Assembly: GCA_014904845.1 (NCBI GenBank) | Contig: MU119375.1 | Span: 53,593-117,592, forward strand | DNA from: Acephala macrosclerotiorum | Lineage: Eukaryota > Ascomycota > Leotiomycetes > Helotiales > Mollisiaceae | DNA length: 64,000 nt | Reading direction: 5' to 3' | Shown here: piece after piece, positions 53,375 through 63,849 of the stretch | Layout: every line of letters starts with the position of its first letter | Numbering within the stretch: position 1 is the first letter of the stretch | Program-made: the position numbers and the translations under genes | Notes under the pieces: model-generated | What the model was told of the DNA's origin: nothing | Databases searched by the model: none | The model's input: the letters and a program-made list of their open reading frames with translations, nothing else

Positions 53375-55059
53375 ATGGATTTTAATCGGGTTCCAGGAAC
53401 TGGCGTCCTCCAGAAGTTCGCGAGGTTGATGGTTTTCGGTTTGGTAACTGTGAGCGCGACGAATACTACGCTCCCAGTTGTTGATGTGGGATATGCGATT
53501 CATCAAGCTCATCTCTCTGTCGCAAGTCTCCTACCATCATCCCAGTGAGTTTCTGGCTGACAGTCTCGAAGTCAAATCAGAGCAACGCCTACTACAACTT
53601 CAGCAACATCCGCTACGCAGCTCCTCCCCTTGGTAACCTTCGATTCGCAGCCACCGAAACCCCTCTCAACAACCGCAGTGCCGGTATCCAAGATGGCTCG
53701 TACGGCAACATCTGTCCCCAATCCTTCGCGAGCTGGCAGATTGGTGCTTTATCCTTGAATCCGGGAGCGAGCAACGAGAACGAGGATTGTTTGTTCTTAG
53801 ATGTGGTGGTCCCGCAGTATGTTTTCGATAACAAGGCGAGGAAGGCTGCGTCTCCAGTGATTGTTTGGTTCTATGGTGGAGGCTTCACGCTGGGGAGCAA
53901 ATACAGCGCGGGGAATCCGACGGGGTTGTTGGATCAGAGTTTGGATACTGAGTCGAAGGGACAGATTTGGGTTGGGTTTAACTATAGGCTTGGTGCGATG
54001 GGATGGTTGAATGGTCCTGATTTCGCTGCTGCTGGAGGAACCACAAATGCTGGCTTGCACGACCAGCACATGGCGTTGCAGTGGGTCCAGTCTTACATCC
54101 ACCTTTTTGGCGGCGATCCAAACCAAGTCACCGTCATGGGGGAGTCTGCTGGTGGAGGAAGCATTCTCCACCACATCACGGCCTACGGAGGAAACGGAGT
54201 CAAACCTTTCTTCAAACAAGCTATTCTCCAAAGTCCCGCATTCATTCCCACTTCACTGAAGAACACAACAAACACCGCCTTCGCGAACTTCCTGGCGTTC
54301 GCCAACGTTAGCACATTGGCCGAGGCTCGACAACTAGATACTCTCACCCTTCAAAATGCAAACAAGAAGACCCAGGCCCTCGCCTTCTATGGAACCTTCA
54401 GTTTCGGCCCCGCACCAGATGGCAACTACGTCCCCGACCTCCCAGGAAAGCTCCTCCTCGAAGGCCGATACGCAAAGAATATCGACATAATCGCCGCACA
54501 CAACACCAACGAAGCAGGACATTACACTCCTCCAACCGCGACCTCGTCCGATAACTTCACTGCATATATGAAGCTGTACTTCCCCGCAATCTCGGCCACG
54601 AATCTTGATTACCTTACCGCCGAACTCTTTCCTCCCGTCTATGATGGATCACAGCCATACACAACACCATTCGAACGTCTCGACATCGCAATCTCAGATT
54701 TCACATTCACCTGCAGCACCCGCTGGCTAGCCGCCGCCTACCAGAACAAGACACACAATTACATCTTCTCCGTCTCACCCGGGAACCATACCCAAGATGT
54801 CCCATACACATTTTACAACGGGTCAATTTCAATTGTTAAGAATGATACCCTAGCGATTATTATGCAGAGGTATTTTACCACGTTTGTGGAGAATGGGAGT
54901 CCGAACCGATTAGGATTGGATCATTGGGTTGAGTTTGGGGGCAGTGGGAAGGTGATGAATTTCAATCAGACCTTTACGGATACAAGGATTGATACGGAGA
55001 CGGTGAATTCGAGGTGTGATTGGTGGCAAAAGGCGCTTTGTGGGGATGATTGGGCGTAG
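53375..55059 (+). CDS. Secreted type-B carboxylesterase/lipase
   Basis: Two exons (53,375-53,521 and 53,581-55,059) give 541 aa. Residues 15-30 (KFARLMVFGLVTVSA) form a signal peptide, so the enzyme is probably secreted; several N-x-S/T sites fit this. Family landmarks: NFSNIRYAAPPLGNLRF, EDCLFLDV, the oxyanion loop FYGGGF, and the nucleophile elbow GESAGGGS (Ser 238). The other triad members would be Glu 360 (NTNEAGH) and His 452 (GNHTQDVPYTF). It hydrolyses carboxylic esters; the substrate is unknown. The start was chosen because VDVGYAIHQ followed by NFSNIRY matches the family. The 59-bp intron then has to use a GC-AG donor (GCAAGT) in phase 0; the GTGAGT 29 bp downstream would break the frame. 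It converges with the next gene. Confidence 0.9.
53522..53580 (+). other. GC-AG intron in the carboxylesterase gene
   Basis: Donor GCAAGT, branch-like GGCTGAC about 20 nt before the acceptor AATCAG, 59 bp, phase 0. It restores the family reading across the exon junction. GC-AG introns are a minority class in fungi. Confidence 0.65.
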
Positions 55060-55435
55060 TTGACGGGAGGGAGGAGATAGGGGATTTGAGTTCTTGGATA
55101 TATTTGAATGTATAATGTTTGAAACTGGTGTTGCGAGTGCAATGTGTCTCCTTGGATGTTTCTTGCGTTGTGGCTACTAACTTGGGAGTTAGAGAAAAGC
55201 TCAGTTGAAAGTGCTCGGGTGGGCAAGGAGTAGTTTGGGCCTGTTTCTTAACCCTGGCTGTACCTTCTACATCTGATGTCCGCTACCTGCAACTTCTGTC
55301 TTTCTCTCACTTCTTCCACCTCAACTACTACTTCCTTTTCACGCTCCGATTTATGTTTGCTCATAAGCTGGTCCATAGTGCTCTGAAGCGAGAGTTCCCT
55401 AACTCATCAATCGATCTCCTACAAGTGGGACTTGC
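55060..55435. other. Convergent intergenic region
   Basis: The 3' ends of the plus-strand esterase and the minus-strand repeat-tailed gene face each other here. No gene or clear structure is seen. Confidence 0.6.
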
Positions 55436-55454
55436 TCACATTCCATTTTGGTCT

Positions 55455-55930
55455 TTCGTTATTTCGGCTTCGGATAGATTCTTCCCGTTCTCATCGTATT
55501 GGCGACGTACTGGTATATCTTACTCGTTCGAATCGAATCGATAACCCATTGATATATCTTGTCCATTCTCATCGTATCGGCGACGTACTGGTATATTTTG
55601 CCCGTTTTCATCGAATCGATAACCCATTGATATATCTTGCTTATTCTCATCGTATCGACGACGTACTGGTATATCTTGCTCATTCGAATCGAATCGGTAA
55701 CCCATTGATATATCTTGCTTATTCTCATCGTATCGGCGACGTACTGAGAATCGATAATCTATTGATATATCTTGCTTATTCTCATCGTATCGACGACGTA
55801 CTGGTATATCTTGCTCGTTCGAATCGAATCGATAACCCATTGATATATCTTGCCCATTCTCATCGTATCGGAGACGTACTGGTATATCTTGCCCGTTCGA
55901 ATCGTATCTCTGACGCGCTGGCACGTATCC
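55455..55930 (-). repeat. 39-bp / 78-bp coding tandem repeat
   Basis: About twelve copies of a 13-aa (39-bp) unit alternate between RRYDENKQDISMG and YRFDSNEQDIPVR forms, making 78-bp pairs. One pair is shortened (YRFSVRRRY), evidence of unequal exchange. Hydrophilic and acidic/basic mixed; no known repeat family recognised. Confidence 0.85.
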
Positions 55931-57042
55931 GCCTGGATTCAAGGGACTCAAATATGCCTTCTCACTGAAGCTAGGGTTCTGGTGTTGGTCGTCAAGCTTG
56001 GTTTTCGAAAAACCGAACCTTTCGGCGATAGGAAGAGACGCCGTGCGTTTATGTGTTAGGTTTGAATCCGATCCGGGGTCCAATTCTATGTTGTCCTCTC
56101 GTTGCCTCACGAGCTTGCGTAGCCGCCTAGTAGGTATTAGACCCCTAGGATTGCGCATCGCCACCATTGTGGGCGAGTAATGATTGTCAGCTTTTGTTTG
56201 GGTGTCTTCCTCAGCAGGGTCAGGCTCCGGAAAGCGGGAGACGGTCAGAATCGACATTTGATCTTCATCAGCTGCCAGCCCTCTCCTTCCAAGATACAAG
56301 TCAGCGCGAGCGCCGCGAGCTCGTGGAGAGTTGTAAGCTCTTCCGTACACTCGTGCAGACAACAACTCAGATTCGAAGTCAAATTTAACGTGGATGGGCT
56401 CAGCAGCAACGCTATTGATACTCATCCGGCAATCAGGATGTCTGATAGAGCGCGAATCACTCGAGTCGTCGACGATTGTCCAAGCCGTTTCATCGCTTTC
56501 TTGAAGGACCTCAGTCTCTTTGACCAGCAGTTCTGTCCGTTGCGATGGCGATGGTCTGCTTTATTAGCAAGTGCCAATTTTCAATACGGTCGGGGAACTT
56601 ACAGATTTATCACTTGCAACAACAGCGTCATGGAAGCAACTTGTCCTCGGATTCGATGCTGATGCCTCTCAAAGCTAGCCTCGTTCCACACAACCTTATT
56701 CCTCCTAAAGAAACCAGGATTCTGAGGCTGAGCGATGAAGCCCCCCAAATCTTCTTCCAAAGCAGTCAGAACCATCATCCCAAAGAGCACTGATTTCATA
56801 AGCCTGTCTAGGAGTAGCTGCTGCCCCTCATCACATTGAACAGGCTGTTGCCTAGCCCATGTCTCAATGCCAGCCCATGCTGCTTGAATCGTCTCGCACT
56901 CTGAAGCTAGCGACTGGATTGTCAATTCGGCGTACTTGAGACGTTGTGATAGAGTATAGAGGGTATTGGCGACTGTTCCGAGTTTGAGGGCCAGGCTGAG
57001 GCTGCCGTTGATGATTGCGAGGATTGTGGCTGGATCGGCCAT
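55520..57042 (-). CDS. Fungal STAND N-terminal domain protein with 13-aa tandem-repeat tail (array gene 1)
   Basis: Two exons (57,042-56,603 and 56,555-55,520) with a 47-bp intron (GTAAGT donor, TGCTAAT branch, AAGCAG acceptor) give 491 aa. The start is MADPATILAIING, shared with array gene 2. Residues 1-146 are a helical domain (LALKLGTVANTLYTLSQRL, CETIQAAWAGIETWA) of the fungal STAND N-terminal type. In other proteins this domain precedes NACHT or NB-ARC modules of NLR-like receptors; none follows here. A charged linker (ETAWTIVDDSS) matches gene 2. The C-terminal third is a tandem array of (R/Y)R(Y/F)D(E/S)NxQDI units of 13 aa. The stop at 55,520 is TAA where the repeat predicts Gln (CAA). 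Beyond it the frame runs on for 27 codons to a TGA at 55,436, so the protein was probably longer once. Function unknown. Confidence 0.72.
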
Positions 57043-57560
57043 GCTGAAAGTCGGACTTATATCAAAGTGGTTAATAGATAGAGCATTCAATCTTAAGCTT
57101 GAATTGGCTCATAGGAGAAGACGGATGTGATGGGTCCATGGGATGGTCTGTCAATCCTGGATATTGAGGAAATTGAGGTTGGTATCGCAGCAGAGCCTTG
57201 CATGATGGTGGCTTGAGACAATGCTATTCTTAGCACACTTCGCACCCACGGTCGCAAACTCCTCAGCCTGGCTTTGATTTCAAGTCCAATCCAATCAACC
57301 GATCAGAATTTGCTTCGGGGCGCTTCCGTCTCCTTCTCAGCAGACTAGTTGAAGAAGGGTCACGTGAACACTCTCAAGTATTCAGCCCCTCAAAGTCATC
57401 ATGATTCGAGTTCGGTGAGACGGAAACAGATCGTTATTTCCATTAACACTTATTACGGCGCTTGTCCTTCAAGACTATGGACCCTCAAAGCTTCTTCCTG
57501 TTCTGCTCTCATCATTATATCTCTTAATCTAGGAAAAGTAAGGTGGAATTGCTATGCGTG
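57043..57560. other. Intergenic region between array genes 1 and 2
   Basis: Normal composition, no supported gene. Expected to hold the gene 1 promoter. Confidence 0.55.
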
Positions 57561-59694
57561 TTATGTTACCGTGTTTTGTGTCTCGATGTTCGGTGAGCTG
57601 TCAATCGTCTCGATTATTCCAAAAATGGAAACTAGCTCGGGTATGAAAGACTCCAATGCGTCTTCCAAGTTGTCCGACTCCTCAGCCATGTTATCCACAG
57701 TCTTATCTGCTTCGTCGTGGGGCTCAAAGAACAATTCTCCATCTCTCGTCTCCATGGGAGTGACAACTTCTTCTCCTCCGCCGGCTGTGTCAGGAACGTT
57801 CTCTGCATCGTGTAAAGTTGGAACCGTAACAGTTTTGTTTCCCCCTTCATCAAGTGCCGGGTCAAGATCACGGACCTCTGCTCCACCCATCGATTCGGTG
57901 GAAGGAGCGGTCTTATATCTTTCGTCGGGAAGGCCAAAGGGTTCGTTCTCAGCCTCTGTCCTCACTGTCATCCAAGAGTCGCCTCCCACGTTATCAACGT
58001 GGTTAATCTGGGGTTAAATCTCTGTTGGCAGCTTTGAGGGCCGTTTCATGCTTCGTCTCATGCTCTTCTTCCATCTCTTTTTTTCAGAGAGCGTGCTTCG
58101 TATATCACGCTCTAAGCATTCATCCTTGAAACCTTCGATAGGAATGTAAGGTGGGAATCCTTCTCTAGCCTCCTCCGCAGTCAGAGCAAAAAGAGACATC
58201 GCGCTTCTTGGACCGAAGCCGAAGACTGGTAAATCTTCCTGCAGCTCTGGGAAGTTCTGATACTCTGGCCCCGAGGATTCGCTGCTGGTATCAGAACCCG
58301 ACTCCTGCTCGAGGTACTCTGCACTGGGGCTTTGTTCCTCAGGATTGAGACCGTTGATGTCTACCTTCGCTGTACCAAGTTCACTTGGGCTTGATTGTGT
58401 TCGCCGCAGCCTCTCCGAAGGTGATGAAGTTGATATATTGACATGGTTTGAAGGAGCGTATCGGTAACTGTCGTCTCCGACCCTCCGGAACTCGCAGCGC
58501 CCCTGGTCAACGTTAAGTTTTCTACGTCAGATGCTTTTGCAAAACTCGCTTCCTCTTGCCCGCCATTTTGATCGTCCTCGGTGAAAGAACTCTGTCGCAC
58601 TTGATCATTTTCATTCGCAATTTGATTCGCGGTCCCCATTTGTTCCATCCCGCCTGAGGGATCGAGCAGTGCGTCGCCATACTTGCCATCAGCGATACCG
58701 TGGATATTTGGTCGGATCGAGGTTCTGTAATCTGAAGATTCTCCTCTCTCATACATCTTGGCGTACTGATGTTTGTCGATGTTCGGCCACTTTGAGAGTC
58801 GTAGAGGGTCGTGTCGTGAATAATCTTCTGGGACAACCTCGCGCCACGAGGCTCTGGATACTGAAATTATTGATGCGCGATCGCCGTTGTCGTCATTCTC
58901 TCTTGGATTCACAAATAGCTCTGCGCGAATGTCCCGAATCTCTTGCCTCCCTCTCCTTTTTTGCAATTTTCCAGCAAGATACTTGTAACTCCTTCCATAT
59001 ACCCTTCCAGCCAACAGCTCAGGCTCGAAATCATACCTAACATATGTAGTGTCGGAACTCTCAAGGCTTGTTCGACTTTCCGGAAGGCGACTAGAGAAGG
59101 ACGCACAAGAGTCCACGATTGTCCATGCTGTCTCATCGCTTCTTCTGAGCAGCTCGCTCTCACGGAGTAGCATATTAATGCCCTCGGTCATTATTGGTCT
59201 GAACGTCAGCAGTTACAGGATCTCAGGACTGGATCGACATACAGGTTTATTACTTGCAACAATAGCGTCATAGCTGCAACCTGGCCTCTAATCCTATCTT
59301 GATGTCCAGCAAAAGACAGGTCATTCTACACAGCTCTCTTCCTCGCAAATAGACCCTGGCCTTGACGTTCAGATAGAAAAGGTATCAATTCATCGTCAAG
59401 GGCATCGAATACCATTGTCCCAAACAGAAGGGACTGTCGCAATCTATTCAACAGTGGTTCTTGGTCAACGTTGTGAATTGATTGGTTCCGTGCCCAGCTC
59501 TCCACGGCATCCCAAGCTGATTGGACAGTCTGGCATTCCGACGCGATTGAATGAATAGCCAATTCAGCTGACTTGAATCGTTGAGCTACTAGGTGCAAGG
59601 TTTCGATCACAGAGGCTATCTTCTGGGCAAGGCTGGTGCTGCCGTTGATGATATCGACGGGCGAGGCTGAGGCTGGGGACGCGGGGTCGGCCAT
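57561..59694 (-). pseudogene. Broken STAND N-terminal domain gene (array gene 2)
   Basis: Exon 1 (59,694-59,243) starts MADPASPASASPVDIING and follows gene 1 closely (SAELAIHSIASEC, SAWDAVESWAR, LRQSLLFGTMVFDAL). A TAG at 59,326-59,328 stands where gene 1 has Trp (VVWNE). A 44-bp intron (59,199-59,242) has the same position and phase as in gene 1. Exon 2 reads DETAWTIVD and YDFEPELLAGRVYGRSY, shared with gene 1. A frameshift near 58,450-58,500 leads to a Ser/Glu-rich reading (SERLRRTQSSPSELG). A TAA at 58,014 interrupts it where Gln is plausible (EI-stop-PQIN), and an acidic tail ends at 57,561. Without these lesions the protein would be about 690 aa. No NACHT or repeat tail is seen. Confidence 0.72.
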
Positions 59695-59765
59695 TTCATC
59701 GCATGCATAGTTCTCAATACACTGGAGGGTCACGATGGATCGCGCATGGAAAACTCAGGTGGTAC

Positions 59766-60718
59766 TCATTCGCGCGTTGAGTGTAGATATTTGACCTGAT
59801 TTTGGGAGCGAGGCTGGCAGTGGAAAAAGTGAGGCTGTTGGACATGCGGCAAGGATCCTTGGCAAGCCACCGGAACCACGTGCAACGTCAGGTCCCTGCC
59901 TATAGCCACAGGATGAAGGATTCTCGTTGAACTTCTGTAATCGAGCGGAGATGGATCTGTTTGTAGACGTTGATGAATCGACATGGCTAATAATGTGTCC
60001 TTGCTTTCATACCACTCAAAATGGCGTCTCGTTTCCCTGAACTGCAAGCCGGAGGAGGGTCATTCAATCGTAGCTGAGGAACCTCGTCCCAATGCTCATC
60101 TCCGATGTGGTGTTGAGATTTGCGAATCATTCTCTTGTGGGAGCTCACAATCATTTGTCTCGCTGCCCATCCCATCATTTGCAGGCTCCTTCGTTCGTTC
60201 AATCGCAGCTTGTCTACCAAATCAGCATCATCAAATTGACCAAATATGCTTCAAACATACAAATTGAGGATCTGGAGAAGTAATGTCATTGTGACAACTT
60301 ACCCTCGAGTTCTATCCTGATGCTTTGCAAACCTAGCTTTGTGCCACAACTGTGTACTTCGTCTTCGAAAGGAGTGGCTTGAAATCCCAGATGCTAGCAA
60401 TTCGTTTACAATCTTGATTAAAGGAGCCAAGTCTTCCTCTAAAGCATTCATGACTACTGTTCCAAATAAAAGAGATTGCTCTAATCTCCCACAAAGCTGT
60501 CTAGCGAGGTCGTCATCAGGCCGTAGGGCTTGAGTCTAGATTTCGATGGCGCTCTAAGCTGCCCGAAGAGTCTCGCAGTCAGAAGAAATAGCACGGAGGT
60601 CAAAAGAAAATTCGAAGACTGCAAGGTTGTGACCCAGGCACCTTAGTTTGTTGGCAATCGAGGCGACTTTGAAGATCATCTGTGCGCCGCCATCAACGAT
60701 TGTGAGATTGCCGGACAT
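59766..60718 (-). pseudogene. Broken STAND N-terminal domain gene (array gene 3)
   Basis: The reading starts MSGNLTIVDGGAQMIFKVAS at 60,718 and aligns with genes 1 and 2 (AISSDCETLRAA, LEQSLLFGTVVMNALEEDL, RFAKHQDRTRG, VVTMTLLLQILNL). TAG stands at both Trp positions of the AW...W motif (60,554-60,556 and 60,536-60,538). TAA at 60,299-60,301 replaces the Gln of RGQV. A GTATGT intron follows at the conserved place. Exon 2 is interrupted by TGA twice and then runs to about 59,766 without recognisable features. This is the most decayed member of the array. Confidence 0.75.
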
Positions 60719-60960
60719 GGCTGGTCATATTTGATATGCGCGAACGCTATCTCTAGAAGCTGTACTGAGAGACTGGTAGCTCTATCAATGGCTCAAGATT
60801 GAGTTTTGATGGAAGTAAATTTAGAATGACGTGTAGCCATAGTATAACAGTTCAAGATTACGTTTAAAGCGAGGGGCAAAGAATAATAATTGATAAATTC
60901 CCCCCCCCCCCCCAAAAAAACGCCTCCGGCCAGCGCTAGCATTATCATCTAAATATCATT
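60719..60960. other. Short intergenic region with C tract
   Basis: Contains a homopolymer of about 13-14 C beginning near 60,900, followed at once by a short A run. No gene. Confidence 0.6.
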
Positions 60961-63179
60961 TCAATCGTCAAGACCCCTCCCACCAGCCTGGATAACAAGT
61001 ACACTACCTCTCACACCACCAGAGATCAGCGTCTCGGCGAGAACACCCAGTGACCTTCTCATTTCTGTGTTACCTGCGGCATCGTACAGCTCAGCCATAC
61101 AGCCATGACGTCCTCTACCAACCACGATCAAATCGCCTGCATTTCTCGGAGATTGGCCAATCTCTTGTCTTGCGTGAGCGAGGCAGTCATCAATCGGGGC
61201 CGTGGTCGCAACTTCGACGAACACCACGCGGCTAATAAATGCAACTGGAAGGGAGTCACGCAGAATGTGTAATAAAGCTGCGTCTTGAGCCGCGCTTGCG
61301 TATATAGCTTTTGTGTCGACTTTTTTTAAGATGTCGAGCTTGGGCGAACTAGCATGGAATGAAGACGACTCAGCCACGTGTGCAGAGGCAGGTACCTTGA
61401 TTCTTGGCTGGATCGGCATGTTGAAGTGAAAACTGTGACTGTGATATTGCTGTTCCGCGCAAGCTGCAACACGAATCGCAAAGCTACTCGGTCGTCGACT
61501 CCTCCAAAGAAGGGGAAGTAGACGTGATGACTTCGATCGGCGATTGGTGATATCGGTGCTTGGTTAGTAGTTCTACTGCGTAAGCTCACGCCGCTGACGG
61601 TGCGGCTTAAAGCTCGAGGCTCGACGGCTGGTTGACCACCAAAGCCACGGTCGAAGAAGACTGCTATGTTAGTGGTGGCAATTTCTAGAGTCTTTTGAAT
61701 AAAAGCGTCTTGAATTCCGCTGGCAACAGAATCTAGCCCATAAATGTCTTCGGGCGTATCGCTCCAAGGAATCAAAACGAGGTCCGAAAATTGGTCCGAA
61801 GCCTGACTTGTCAATGTTTCAGCATAGGAACTCTCGGGAACGATAGATACACTTCCAGAAACGGCGATATTATTAAGTTGTGCAAACGTCCTAAATGCGT
61901 TGACAATTGGGTCTCTGTACGTGTACTCATCCACTTCGGAAAGTTTCATCAGTGAAGATGTACGTTCCGTCAACTCCAACATGCGAAGACCATGGACTTC
62001 GAGTGGGCGCTTCGAAACTTCAGGCACAGTCTCAAGTTCTGACTTGGACCGGTGAACTATCGTTGAGAACGATGATCTGTCTCCCCCGAGGAGGGCAATG
62101 AAGGTGAACAGACTTGGTAGACTGTCGAGCCTCAGGTACACTAGAAGTCGTCTGACTTCTTGGGAAGACTTGGGTGCTGAGGCTTCCGCTTGGCCGGGAC
62201 CACGATTTCGAGTGAACACCCCCAGCGCACGACTCAGTAATCGTAGCTTCTTCTTCTTCTGGCGTGGGTCGACCTGCTTCTCTGCCCCGTCACCAACTAA
62301 GTTGTTAGCACAGGGTACGTTTAGCATCATGGGCTACTCACCAGAAGCACCACTTGAAGGATCAGCATGCGTCGTCCTAACAATAGTTCCATTATCATTC
62401 TTACTAATATCCTCTTGAATGCTCGGTAGCTCCAATTTACTTTGCTGTTTCATGAACGCTCGTCGATAGACTGTTGAGTTGATCACTAGATCATCGAACC
62501 CGAATTCCTCATCACCAATCATGGATCCTATAGTTGATAGGTTTGTAGCTCTCATAGCACTTATCGACATAGCATCTCGAAGAGACTTGGCGTCATCCGA
62601 TACGCTCTTCAAGGAGCGCTTGACTTCCTGGCTTCTCATGATTTCGTAGGTCTTGGATATAGTTTCACTGCGAACAATATGTCAGGTAATTATCTAATAG
62701 CAAGTGCAAGGTAACAAGACTTACGATTGGAAGACCGTGAGAAGAAGGTTGACCGCGGTTGCCTGGCGTGTGATATTTTGGACTATCGTCTCTATCATCG
62801 CTTCATTCCACATGTATCTCAGTTTAGAAGCTGCATCGCTTTCATTTCTCGCGTTCAGCCCATTTAATCTCATGCTCTCAAGACGCTCATTGAGCAACGA
62901 GAAGGTTAAAGAGCAGGCTAAGAGGACAGCTTGGTATTCCTCTAGCACATATTGCTCAAATTGTTGAGGGACTTGTTTTCCATCCTTGGATTGCTTGCGC
63001 GGGATTAGGTTCTGAATTTGAAAGAGTGCCACGCGTATAGTAGCGCATTCTGTTCTGACCGCAGCGATAGAGAGGTCTGCAAGCTTGTACTTCGTAGCGT
63101 AAATTTAACATGTTTCTATAGCGCCTATGCTGCGTGTCACGAGAGTGAGCACGCCTGTTGTGATTGATAGCGGATCCAT
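60961..63179 (-). pseudogene. STAND N-terminal domain fused to KHA1-type K+/H+ antiporter C-terminus (array gene 4)
   Basis: Exon 1 (63,179-62,725) starts MDPLSITTGVLTLVTRSIGA and has a helical STAND-type N-terminal domain. Exon 2 (62,667-62,342) continues with a linker (SLRDAMSISAMRATN). Exon 3 (62,296-60,961) matches the cytosolic C-terminus of fungal KHA1/CPA2 antiporters: SLPSLFTFIALLGGDRS, LEVHGLRMLELTERTSSLMK, VNAFRTFAQLNNIAVSGSVS, SYAETLTSQASD, SHHVYFPFFGGVDDRVALRF and, near the end, GVRGSVLVIQAGGRGLDD. The transmembrane exchanger domain that should precede it is absent. Introns are 57 bp (62,668-62,724) and 45 bp (62,297-62,341). Two lesions: TAA at codon 25 (63,105-63,107) and a one-base frameshift near 61,425 at a T run. 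The frameshift could be an assembly error; with the stop, I treat the gene as broken or marginal. Confidence 0.78.
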
Positions 63180-63840
63180 GCAGGGGAGAATCACACTGGC
63201 CCGCCTCGGTGAAGGTTGCAGGTCTTGAGAAATTGAAGTACGAAAGTTAGAACGATTTTAGAAGGTAATTGAGATGCTGAATTGTGAGGCTGAGGCTGGG
63301 CTGTGCATGCCAGCGGGTGCGTGCGTGGTGGCGTCCTGACGTGTCACGTGTACCACAACCGAAAATTGACGTAACCTTGTCACCTACACAGGCTTCTTCG
63401 TTAAACCGATACATAGGCCATCTCTGAACTTGAAATATTGGAGATCCTTCGAAATCCTCGATTGTCCCACGCCTAGGCTTTTATAAGTGTCGTTGCTAGG
63501 TCGCGCCTAATCACGTGCATCTTGTAAATTGCTTTAAGAATGAGATGGCGCCAGAAACGAAGAAATATCTCCGATTTCAGGCAGGTTGCCTCCTGTAGAA
63601 CAGACCCCAATTTTTCTGACACTGCGTAGATAATGCAATTGTTCTCAGGCCTTTAAAACCTTGATTAACCAAATTGCATATTATAATTACATCGATTATA
63701 AACTACGAAATGTAAACGGGCAAAGATACTATTTTGTTTTCGCCGCCTTAGGCGTTCTTAGAAGCTTTTACACTTTCTCCGAAATTATCGATATGCCGTT
63801 TAATACGCTATAAATCCCAATTATTATTTATTATCAAATA
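63180..63840. other. Intergenic region turning AT-rich
   Basis: Promoter side of array gene 4, then a rise in A/T from about 63,660. No gene is supported. Confidence 0.6.
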
Positions 63841-63849
63841 TAAAAATAT

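Noticed and set aside
55432..55968. 178-codon plus-strand repeat frame
   Set aside because: Antisense to the 13-aa repeats of array gene 1, which continue a spliced gene with a known N-terminal domain on the minus strand.
57349..58017. 222-codon plus-strand Ser-rich open frame
   Set aside because: Antisense to the acidic C-terminal part of array gene 2; Glu/Asp-rich reading on one strand gives Ser/Phe-rich on the other.
59987..60267. Open frames on both strands in the second exon of array gene 3
   Set aside because: They overlap the decayed exon whose reading continues from the conserved domain; none has independent support.
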